DNA of 64,000 bases from Linepithema humile. Its lineage: Eukaryota; Arthropoda; Insecta; Hymenoptera; Formicidae. Where the stretch lies: NCBI RefSeq assembly GCF_040581485.1, contig NC_090130.1, positions 22,771,918 to 22,835,917 on the forward strand. The letters run 5' to 3'. The position numbers were made by a program, and so were the translations under genes. Shown one piece after another: positions 35,801 through 46,500 of this stretch. The notes under the pieces were generated by a model. It made no database searches. It saw only the letters and a program-made list of their open reading frames with translations, and was not told the origin of the DNA. Positions within the stretch are counted from its first letter, which is position 1, and each line of letters begins with the position of its first letter.

Positions 35801-38092
35801 CCAAGGCCATAACAGACAGAGAAGAGGCGCCGATGGGGGTAGTATACGCTTGAAGAGAGTCAACAACGGCTACATTGCGGATTACACGTGCAGGTAGCGT
35901 GGTTTGCGAATTATCGCAATTATTATATTCCGCAAGAACACCCGAAAGAATTTAATTAAAAACTTGATTTCAAAGAGTCTAGTCGTTAGAAAATAATACG
36001 GAAGTGCGAGACATTCTGTGCATTGTGGTCTAAGTGTAAATATCTTTTAATTTTATTGAAATTTCTTTGCGACTTGCAAGCATTAAAATCGCGAATTCAA
36101 AGATGGTGCGAGAATGATGAATTTTCCGATTGATCGCATACATATACGAGCTTCACAGACTCGAAATCGGTTGAGTTGTCGTAAATCGAGTTCGCGCGAT
36201 TGTACCGTACCGTAGTACGAGTTTCTACGAGGCTCTCACGCACGTCTACAAATAACTTTAAACGCGTCACTTGGCATAAAAATGTATCGGCGGAATATAA
36301 ATTGAATACAACTGTAATGCAAAAAAGAGCTTGCCTTTTTTCGAAAATACGTGCATACGTTTTGCACAAATTGATATTCATGCGTTTTATTGTGTTCGCG
36401 TTTTCGCAGGAATGAGGGGAACTGGCGCGACACGGCGACGGAGAATAAGTCACGTGAGGAGCAGCAACGTCCCTCGATTCTTGTGCGACAGATACAGCAG
36501 ACGCGTGACAAAAGTCTACGAGTTATGCTGCTGGAACGAGAGCTGCGTCGACGTTTGCCAAAGACAACCAAGCGAGATACTCATCTAATTGCGAACGGCG
36601 TCGTTAACATCAGACGATTAAGCAATCCTCTCTGTTAACTCTTCCGCTGCAAGGAAACTAGCAATCCAAAGAACATCTGTAAATGCCGGTAATTCGTATA
36701 AATAATTTATCTTAACTTCGTCACTTTATCACTTGGAAAACGTAATTTAAGGACTGTGATATTATGTCAGTTATCGCGCGTCAGTTCTCCCAAAGCTTAG
36801 ATTAGCTCAATTGTGAATGTAATCTCACCAGGCAATGCGCAATTTGACATTGCCGCACCTTTCTCAGTCTGCGACGACTCCCGTTGCACCGATTTAATGT
36901 TGGTCTCGTGGAGCATCTCGAGATGCGAGTGGCTGCCGATTATTTCCGGTTCCGGCACCCTAATCACAACTACTCCCTCGGGATTCTGCTGGCTGCGCGT
37001 CTCGAAGCTCGCTTCTTGCCATCTGCTTCTTACGGTCTGCAAACGTGCCTCTTCTACAAAAAACACATATGTAGTTAATGACGCAATTCCATTCACTAAC
37101 GTATTGATTATGTACTGAACATGTAAAAACCGCGGATTAAACAACATGAATCAAAAAAACAATCCACTAATTGGTCAATTACGTCTATGATACTTGAATG
37201 TAATAATTGAAAAACGTGTAACTGATAAGCACGTGCAACATATAATAAGCACGGTTAATTTTCTCTGTGCTCCGACGTGGAAACTGAAGGTTCTTCACAC
37301 ACCTGAAACCAATCCTTGATCCTGCAAATGTTGATCCATCGCCGATATCGTATTCACTTGTGAGCTCACTTTTTGACTCGCAGCCTTCTGCCGCTGTTGC
37401 TTCGAGTTCTCATCCAGATCTAGTAATACAGGCGAACGCGCGTAATCCTCCTCATTGCTCTCGTTCTCGGACTGAAAATCATTTTAATTTTTTTCACATT
37501 CTGACCTGGCAAATTCGAGCGAGATTTGATTAGATTGATTTCTCGATATGGTCCTTCTTATACGTTATGACGCGAGATAAATGTGACACCGAAATATATT
37601 TCAAGAATAGATCTAAGAATCGTTGTAATTAAAAGTGACTACTCATTTAATAAGTGAATAATACAGACTGATTAAGTTGCTAATCAATGCAAAATATATA
37701 AATACTTTATAGAATTTGATTTAAAATTCAAGAAAATATGAATATTTTATTTCATAAACATTTATTTTGGCTATACAGGTGTACAGCTTGCGCAAAGTCA
37801 TGAAAAAGTGACGACTGTCAATTTTATCATTGCAACGTCACACTTGTAGCGGTGATATCGTCTCGATCTGATTGCTGCTACCTCGTTTTTCTCGCTTTTT
37901 TGTAAAATAACTCGCAAGTCGAGATTCTAAAAATAAACGACGATGTCGTAGAGGGTACATCCGACGCATTCTGATGCGCATCTATACCTCGTTTTTCGCC
38001 GGCTCGGCGCGATATTCCTCCGAATTTTGCTCCATCCTAGGCACCGGATCGAGCAGGAACGGTACCTCCTCCTTGACTCTGGTGTCATCCAT
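32855..38092 (-). CDS. sage: bHLH transcription factor, Mesp/Sage-like
   Basis: Four exons fit in phase: 37988-38092, 37303-37471, 36829-37053 and 33282-32855 (minus strand), giving 308 residues. The last exon carries the whole bHLH domain: a basic region ACDRERTRMRDMNRAF, helix 1, a loop with GKKLSKIESL, and helix 2 HAITYIRHLQSLL. The basic motif RERTRMRDMN with KLSKIESLR matches Drosophila Sage, a Mesp-family factor for salivary (labial) gland genes; related factors act in moth silk glands. The C-terminal tail is Pro/Tyr-rich. Exons 1-3 encode an acidic, Ser/Gln-rich N-terminus without a known domain. Their assignment rests on splice phase (CCT G joined to AC TAC) and orientation across a 3.5-kb intron, so another factor or an extra exon is possible. 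A role in larval labial/silk gland is inference. Confidence 0.82.
34783..36638 (+). CDS. Possible small gene nested in the bHLH intron
   Basis: On the strand opposite the bHLH gene, three open segments can be joined in phase: 34783-35000, 35312-35893 and 36410-36638, giving about 342 residues. The 35893 donor (GCAG followed by GTAGCG) and the 36409 acceptor (TTTTCGCAG) are good and keep the frame. The first join, at a weak acceptor with little pyrimidine tract, is doubtful; the gene might instead start at the ATG at 35307. The product is basic and hydrophilic, with SSWWKDGGQTVLQFFAKI in the middle and an Arg/Leu-rich C-terminus (MLLERELRRRLPK). No family is recognised. The 35307 frame has more balanced base composition than the flanking introns. 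Confidence 0.4.
37910..37989. repeat. 80-bp duplicated segment, copy at bHLH intron 1
   Basis: This segment begins CTCGCAAGTCGAG and ends ATCTATACCT. It is repeated in the same orientation at 39379-39460 with about 90 percent identity. This copy abuts and includes the donor of bHLH exon 1. Confidence 0.8.
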
Positions 38093-39378
38093 CGATGTAC
38101 TGAAGAGAAACGACTTGGAAAACTGACGAGTCGCCTTTCTTGCCGAAGTCTCGTAAGGCATATATCACGTGGATCTAGCGACCGCGTTTGTCCTCGGATA
38201 AGATGTGGATCGGCCACAGACAGTCGTTATTAATGTTAATTTTATCCGTTTATTAAGTATTCAGGTGTTCCATCAAGGGTTCTCAATTTATCGTGACCAG
38301 ATGGTCGCCGCGAACAGAGGAATGTACCAAATGTCGCATGGGCCCTGCTTAGAATATCTCATTTTTGACAAAAAATACTTTTAATAGCAAACTTGATCAT
38401 TATGCATACAAGCCAAATGGTAAAAATTTGAAAATTATTGAAAGTCATTAATATAACAATATAATTGACAAAAAAATCAAGCGGTACACTCGCGGAAACT
38501 AATAATTTTGTGAAATGACTATAATCATTATTCTTTGGAATATATTATGCCAACATTCAGAATTACGATAATAATATAAATTTTACACCAAGTTATCGAA
38601 ATTAATAAAGTTTGTATTTAATTTTTTACTGATTAAGTAAAAAAAATTGATATAAATATTGATCAACTTATTACTTATTTAAAAAATTCTGCTCGCAATA
38701 AATGATTAACAGTGATATAAATTTTTTGTATTATAATTAATTTTGTTTATTGCATCTTCCAATTATTAGATGGATAGCGGTGGCGTCTAGCTACGGGTGC
38801 CCATACCTGGTGCGCGATATTAGCATACGTGTGAGAGTCTCTGGGATGATCGGGATAAAAATGGGAGTACAAACATCGGGACATAATAGACGCCCGACCG
38901 ATGGAAATACTAATGAGGTGGAACCGTGCAAGTATAACAGATCGTGAAGAATGGCGCACGTGGACGGAGATGCGACGGGAATTACGAATATGGTAGAAAA
39001 GAAAAAGCTCGAAAGCGCAATTACGCTCTCAACGGATACGGTTTGCGAAAATATGCGAGCTTGAATATTTTCAAGTGACGAAGATTTGTGACAGTGGATA
39101 ATTCCGATCATACAGCCGAGTGGATTGTTCTGAAGTGTTCATACAAAAAATGACTTTTGTTTACGTGCAGGTATTTTTGTAATCTTTTCATAAACGAATT
39201 TTATTAAAAAATACTCGCAGGAAGCATTCGCATGCCGCGACATTGTCGTATTGAACGCATTTGCACGTTCGCAGATGTATGTATGCATCAACTATTGACA
39301 ATATATTCTTTATATTCAAAACAGTCCTCCTCAAAATGCAAACTTTGTTTCGTTTCCTCTTTATCCGAATATCTTTGA
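38093..39378. promoter_or_regulatory. Upstream region of the bHLH gene
   Basis: The interval lies upstream of the proposed bHLH start codon and downstream of the receptor. A CpG-rich patch spans about 38750-39060, within AT-rich DNA. No coding exon is supported. It should contain the bHLH promoter and the 3' end region of the receptor transcript does not extend this far with confidence. Confidence 0.35.
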
Positions 39379-39460
39379 ACTCGCAAGTCGAGAGATTCTA
39401 GAAATAAACGACGATGTCGTAGAAGGTACATCCGACGCATTTTGATGTGTATCTATACCT
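39379..39460. repeat. 80-bp duplicated segment, upstream copy
   Basis: Second copy of the segment at 37910-37989, same orientation, with a few substitutions and a 2-base insertion (GAGAGATT for GAGATT). It lies outside the coding exons, 1.4 kb away from the first copy. Confidence 0.8.
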
Positions 39461-39889
39461 ATAAATATTATGATATTATATTTTCTTTCTTTCAGTTTAA
39501 CAACAAGTATCATATAAAAAAAAAAATTATCGCACACTCGCAAGAAAAGTGACATGTCGAAATTTTTCGAATTGTACTTTATGCGTGGATTATGTTTTAA
39601 ATACATCGGTGTTCAATCAGAAAAAGTGAGAGAAAAGTTGAATTTAAATACTTTCCGCGTAAATCCGCTATATTTAATACTGCCGTAAATAATTAATTTA
39701 AAAATTATTGTTTAACCAAGCATAGATATGTAAAATTATTTTCCGTAAAATCAAGCTTGCTTCAGACGATTTATAATTTGCAACAGTATTTGGGAAAAAA
39801 ATTTGTAATATTATTAACAGGAAACGTTAATATTAACGCAATTCCTTCTTTCCTTTTTCCTGAACAATTTGATATTTCTGACTTCTGTG

Positions 39890-42432
39890 TTACTTTTCTT
39901 GCGAGTGTGTGTTACGATTACCATTGGTCAATGAATAGTCTTTTTTTCTGCAGAAAAAATTTGTCAACGCCGCGCGTAATTCTTTGTTGAATGCAAAGTA
40001 AATCCAAGGGTTAACGCAGCTCGTTAGACTGTTTAAGAGGCTTAAAATGGTGAAAGTAGCTCCTGGAAATTTTAACATATATAACGAGATAAGAATTAAT
40101 CAATAATTCAAAATCTTGAAATTTAGTCACTGTTTCATTAATATTTAAACCAATCCATAGTCATGCTAAATTAACATTATTAATTGCAACATTGTCAGTT
40201 AAATATGATTTAAGCAAAGATATTCGAATTTTCAAATTTTGCTGAATAATTATTACAGCTTATCTTTTATTTAATAATAGTTTCTCTTGTGATTCGTCAT
40301 TGCTGTTTTGCAGAGTATTTACCGCTAAAGAATGGCGATGTGGAAGCTTTGGGGTCCCACGTTGCCCAGAGTTCGCATCCAATAAAAGGGATATTGGTGA
40401 TGATGTACAAAGTAACCACAACGATCGTCTGTTTCACAGTATTGATCAACGCCTTAGAGATAAACGGATCCCGATTGCGATGTGCGAAACTAGCTTTGTC
40501 GCTCTTTTTAAAACCAACGACTCCTGACATTGTATTGCTCGTCCAAATCGATATACATATTCTCGTGTAAGTGTACACGAGCACAATAAAAGGTAATAGG
40601 AACTGCGTGACACTGTACCTACAATTAAATCACGGCATTTTAAAATTTACTGACATCGTTGAATGTTTAAAGTACATAACGTATGAATGGACATTACCAA
40701 GTAATATAAGCTGCCTCGCCATATTTCAGGTAAAAAGTGGCCCAACATTCCCAAACGCCCGGCGATATTTCTTTATACGAGAATATGAAAACCTATAATT
40801 TTGGAACAAAAAACCGCCCTTCTGTTATTCATCACAATAAAAACGTAACAACATTTGTCAGGTCTAATTTGGCGATACGCGCCGGATACGTTTATCAAAG
40901 TGTCAAGAAATTCGCGAAGCAAATTCCCCTGTGTGAAATAAGCGGACAGCACATTTATAAGCGACAAGTCCGTGCAATTAGCACCCTCATAAATTAGCAC
41001 GTCGACGCGCCTATTAAATTTGCGTCTGCTGTCTGCATAGGATAAAAATTAATATCTCAAGTAAACTGATCCGCCGTTCTTTGTAAAGCAAAGCCGGTGG
41101 TGAATAAGACACTTCTCGCGGAGAACGAAGGCGCGAATTAAATTTTCAACGGACCTGCGGTACACACAGTATAGCGGCAAATGCCCACGCCGCAAAAACC
41201 ATCATTTTCGATCTTCTAGACGTGACGCTGCAGTAACTGAAGGGATGGCAAATGGCGTAATATCTGTCCAGCGCGGTCACCGTCAGGATATAGGAACCGA
41301 GATACAGACCGAACGGCTGTCCGAATTTGATCAGTTTACAGAGTATTGCTCCACCCTGAAATCTGACGATCATTCTGCGAAATTTCCTTAATTGGATCAT
41401 CTATATTATATTTAGCAAAATCCGGCAAGGAAACTTAAATACAGAAATTTGTATTTCAAAGATATGCTAAGTTTCTTCAAAGGTCCGTTTACTGAAATTT
41501 AGTAAGTTTTTTTATTTAAGATTGTATCAAGTTAATATTGAAAACCAGAAAAAATTTCAAAATTGCTTTTCAGATTTTTGTATGGAATTATATTTTTGGG
41601 TTGTAGATTTTGTAGAAGCGTGTTAACAATTGTTTCTTGATTATTTTAAATTAATTCTAGTATATGTCACATTTTGACGAATATATATAATTTTTTAATC
41701 AAAGTGTCGATATATACAATTATTATGAAAAAATACAAAATATGTATCTATTTTTACTGATTTAAATGATAGTTGTTTTATAATTTAATCAAAAAAACTC
41801 GATATATCTATTAATTAAGACATTAAAAACTTAAAAAAATTCTTGATTTATTTTATCGTATTTATATACTTTTATTATGTCTACTTTTAAACATCGGTTT
41901 TTTCCATTTGAATAACAAAACTGATGTAAATGACTTTGACCAGTGCAATGTCACAGCTGACATATTATAGATAAGAAAACGTGTTTAACGTATTATTTGT
42001 TACTATCGCTATTTTGATAAGAATTTGCATATTACTTAACGAGAAATCATTAAATAGTCACAACAAGGTCAGCTATGACGGTGCAGCTTACCTGAACGTT
42101 ATGTCCCATGCGAGTTGCGGCAGAACATCGAACAGACCTGTTAACAGATCGGCAATGCTCAAATGCAGAATGAAGAAGTACATCCTGGTGAACTTTCGTC
42201 GCTGGTAACGTCGTCTGGCGTAAAGAGCGAATAGAATCATAACATTGCCAATGAGAGTGATGAGAAATATGCTGGTCAGCACCGCGATCTCCCACCTGGC
42301 GAGGTACTCGTCCCTCGCATCATCCGGCGTTTGATCCGTAGACGAAAATGATGACAATGTCGACAAGTTCGAATTGTGCGACATATCTCTTCGCGAGCCG
42401 CGCACTCGTCTTCCTATCTTTCTGTCTTTCAC
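39890..42432 (-). CDS. Inotocin (oxytocin/vasopressin-like) receptor, class A GPCR
   Basis: Five exons fit in phase: 42092-42432, 41155-41362, 40698-40792, 40323-40618 and 39890-40062, giving 370 residues from the ATG at 42432; a second in-frame ATG at 42384 would give 354. Seven hydrophobic segments are visible. TM1 has GNVMILFALY. TM2 is followed by DVLPQLAWDITFRF, a hallmark of vasopressin/oxytocin receptors. The DRY motif occurs as ALDRYYAICHP. The disulfide pair is ILCKL with WECWATF. TM6-7 has CELWATWDPK and LLNSLTSCVNPWIY. An NLS glycosylation sequon is in the N-terminal tail. The receptor would bind the nonapeptide inotocin and signal through a G protein at the plasma membrane. CCAP and corazonin receptors are less likely, given the LPQLAWDITFRF and ELWATWDP signatures. 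Confidence 0.92.
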
Positions 42433-43500
42433 TTTGTCATCCGATCGATATTTGCTACGAAAAAAAAGAGAACTCTGGAGATTGACGAATCCGCGCCTGC
42501 TACGAGCGTGCGACGCAAAACTCGCGCGCCAATTGAATATTCATACGAACTTCCGGTAGCGCTGGCGTAACAACGCTCATGCACCGACACGACATCGCGC
42601 TATATTTTTTCTGCAAATGTTGTTGACTATCGTGAAAATGCGTTGATCGATTATTGAAACACGATTCGATGTCGCCGTCAAGAGATAGATACGTATGTCG
42701 GGTTAAACTCGTCGGCTGCGAGAGAGAGAGTCAGATCGGGATGCGTTTGATCTACGGGATCGTATAATTTATAAATTTTGTAAACCGACGTAAGCAACGG
42801 CGTTGTCGATGCCTCGCGTGCAACATTGATACTGCACACTGTACACAGTCGAACCGTATCGCGCTTCGTCTGTAATCGGACGAGGTGCAGTGGAAGGATT
42901 GGCGATTCCGATTGTCGATAAAAAACAGTGGTTACGTGTAGTAAGAATTATTGCACATAAATTACGTATTTATACGTGCGAGTACATATTATTATAATGT
43001 CAACAATGTTACTCTTCTATTACAAAAAAAAAAAAAAAAAAAAAAAAACGTGATTGATGGAAATCTTGGAAATCGAGGATCTCTTGAACTTATCATCATT
43101 AATTTGTTATGTGAGAAACTGAAATCTTTAACCTCTTCGAAGATATTTGGCACGTATGTGTACGTTTAGTTTTATTTAATTTAAATATGATTGACAAAGA
43201 TATAATAAAAATGACTACGAATTCATCACGATATCCCAATACAAAAGAATTGATATTTAATGGATAATTATAAATACCTTTTGAATAAATATAATTAAAA
43301 GAATAAAGTTTCTTTAATAAATTCATTTCTGAAGAGGTTGATATAGTAATCTGCATAGTTATACAGTCATTGCGTGCTAACGGGAGAATATTATAATGAA
43401 CTACCTTTTTTGACCATTACTAGTGATGATGCATCGTAATGCTATCCATCATTTTTATGGATCATACTTAAACATATTAAATTATGTCTACAAAGTTAGT
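42433..43500. promoter_or_regulatory. Upstream region of the inotocin receptor
   Basis: A CpG-rich stretch (about 42433-42930) directly upstream of the receptor start codon, with a GA run near 42720, is the likely 5' UTR and promoter. It gives way to AT-rich DNA and the poly-A tract at 43024. No further coding exon is seen. Confidence 0.4.
43024..43048. repeat. Poly-A tract of 25 bases
   Basis: An uninterrupted run of 25 A on the plus strand, preceded by TAC. It could be a simple repeat or the tail of an old retroposed copy, but no retrotransposon sequence is recognisable before it. Confidence 0.85.
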
Positions 43501-46500
43501 CTTTAAATAAAACTTCATTAGAGCATACAAAACTGGAATGACTAAAATAATGTAAAACGGGTAATCAATTTTATATGTCAACGATTATGATAATTCTTTA
43601 GGCAATCGCTGTAAAATGGAAAAATCATTGAAAAATCATGCAAGTTTCCGTATGTTGATTGTATAAATCGACGATTTTTACCTTGAAAAATTCACTGAGG
43701 ATTTTTATTGATTTTTATGCATAAGATAGAAAAATAATAAAAATTTTCAATAAAAGAGAATTTTCACAATTTTTAGAAAAAGCTAATCAATCCCGATTTA
43801 TCGAGTTGAATTTCTCTGTACTTGCGTGTTATTCTACCGTCCGTTTCTTTCTACCAAGTTTAGATTACAAATATTTACACGCATAGCTTTGCTTTATAGA
43901 TTCAACATAAGAATATTTTTACATTTGCAATGAATGCGTAAATTCTTTCTAAAGATAGTTATTCTTGCATAAGAAAGAAAAACAGATTTGATCTGGTATC
44001 CAATAACAGCAATTTCCAGTTTTTATGTATGTAAGCAAAACATAAATTACAATTATTAGCATCAAATTAGCCTCATGAAAATCGAAATAAACATTTTTAT
44101 TATGCTTGTGCGATCGCGCGTTTCACCTTGCAGATTTACTGCTAATGATTCTCCGCATCACGTGAAACCTACGACATTTGTGAGACATGCGGCACAAACT
44201 CTCCTCGCCGTCCAGGGTATTCTCTAATTATTTATGACAGTATCGAACGAAGCAAAGTGCACGATGGACTTTTTTACGGCAAACCATTTATCGAATACGT
44301 CCTCTGGCGTGTTCGCCGAAGTCTCGCTGGAGCGCTTCGCAAAAAGCATCTTCCTCCGGCGTGCGAAGCGATATATGTATAATCTTGCTAATGCACTTTT
44401 GACCCTCGATAAAAATGTAAGTTTTTACCGATTTTCTCATTGGGTGTGAATTAAAGTTATTTATGAGTCGACACTTGTATACATTTTGTTCAAAGTCAGA
44501 AGACACGAATGTAGCGAATTAATTTTGCTAAAAGTCGAGAAATCAGAAGAACGAATCAAGAACGAATATTAAAAATGTAGAATCTCTTTAAACAGTTCAA
44601 TAAAAAATAAAATTTTCTTGCAAAAAGAAAATTATATTATCAAATAAGATCTATTATCATCTGATTACATTTGAACAAATTTCAAGACAAATATGTCAGC
44701 GTATTTCTCGAATAATACACATCACAGCGAATATCTTTCTTTATAAGAGAATATTTAATTGCTTTTAGTTTTTATTATCAAATGCATACATGAATAAATA
44801 GTTTCATCTGGTTTTATGCATGCGCTTTTTTCATAAGGCAAAAAGATCGATATTTCTCTCTGCCTTTCTCTTTCCATGTTATACATGTTTATTCTTAGTT
44901 GAAGAATGATAAACGGTGTCTCTTTTTTTAATTTTTCCGGTAAGACAACTATGTAAACATGACTCAATGATTGACTCGCGGCAGGTAGTTGTATAATTAA
45001 TTGGTGAAGCGCAATCTCGATGTAAATGCGTTCATGCGCCAATTAATGATCCGACGACAATGTCGAGCGAACTGGGCGTGATCGCGACAGCTTCGAACAT
45101 TTGTTTGATCAAAGTGTACACTCGGTTCGTTTATTATGCACCATATGGCATTGAATCGTTAAACAGTCCAATTAAATAGGCGTATATGACCCGCATTCAC
45201 ACGGGTCACAGGAAAGACGCGTGAGCTGAAAGATCTTGGTGCGCTGTAATTATGGCAACTTCCTATATATGGCGTTTGAAGTTCAGACTCACAACAACCT
45301 CCCGTGTTTCCTCTCTGTAAATATCACTCGTATATAATTACTACAAGCTTTTCGCAGAAGCTTACGTGGTAAATATTAATTTAGTACTTTACGTCAGTGT
45401 GTGTGTTTCTTTTAAAGCACGTGATTCTTTTTATGTCGTTTAGCGTCGTAAAATTTCCATTTCTCATGATTTATATTAGACGAAAATTGCGACTCTCTTG
45501 CGAATTTTCCTGCGCTCCGCTAATTTCCTGCATTTTATATGCAGGTCCTTCCGAAATACAGCGCAGAGCTTCTCTGCGGTGTTATACGGCATGTGGCGCA
45601 TGTTGAGAATCATCGCGTTACATCATTGCTTGCAATGCATCATCGCGCATCGCTTTCGACGGGTGTCGCGCGTAATTGACTCAGGGGCAATCGATGCCGC
45701 TCGACTCTCATAACTTACTCCATATCGCCGGCGCATTACCCCACCCTGCCGACCGATGGATCGCGGGCGGCTGCTGGGAGGAGTTGCAATATCTTTGCGT
45801 TTTCTCCGTTCCTATGGCCGGCGAGCGGCGGTACCTTGTGATGCCCCGGCCTGATCTTTTCGCCGGCGCAGCAAGTGAAGACGTTTATCATTGTCGACGC
45901 CGCTCGTCGCCCCGGCATCGTTCTCGGTTATTACGGGTTATGAGCGTCGTAGGAGGTGCGCCAGGCCGGTCGATATAAAGGGAGAAAGTGATGACCTCGA
46001 CGCGCGCGCTGGAAAAGCTTCATAAAGTAAATTACTATGTGCTGCACGTACATCTTATGAGGATTAAGGAGGGACGTATCGGAGACACCCCACGTCGACG
46101 TCTTGTCGGACCTCGTCCTTTTGTTTTATTCCCAACGTCATCAACGTCGGTGGTTGAAAATCGCGGAGCTTTCCTCCCGCTAGTGGTTATATGCTCGCCG
46201 ATAAAAAAAGGGAACTGGAGCGGAATAAGCGGGAAAATTCGTATAGATTACAACGTTAAGCGTGTAATAAGTTCGGCGCAAAGTTCATTACTTTTTTTTC
46301 TCGTGCTAAGGATGTGCGCATCTTACGAGGCGCTCACCGCCCTATTTTCTCGCCGCGGATATTCGTCCGCGATGCCGTGATCAGAAGATGCGAGCAATTT
46401 AAATGCGACTACTTTAAATGCAGTTTTATTATCTTTTTTAATTATAGCGAATAATCAAAGGTAGAGACAGTGATTAAAATTAATAATTTTAGAGAATCCA

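Noticed and set aside
40773..41000. 75-codon minus-strand frame inside the receptor gene
   Set aside because: It is not in the phase needed after PQ; the true third exon (40698-40792) reads VFIFSYKEISPGVWECWATF.
43024..43048. Poly-A tract as evidence of a processed retrocopy
   Set aside because: No coding sequence or target duplication could be recognised beside it, so it is listed only as a simple repeat.
45988..46380. 130-codon plus-strand frame in a CpG-rich block
   Set aside because: It begins at GTG, has no family motif or splice context, and long chance frames are expected in CpG-rich DNA.
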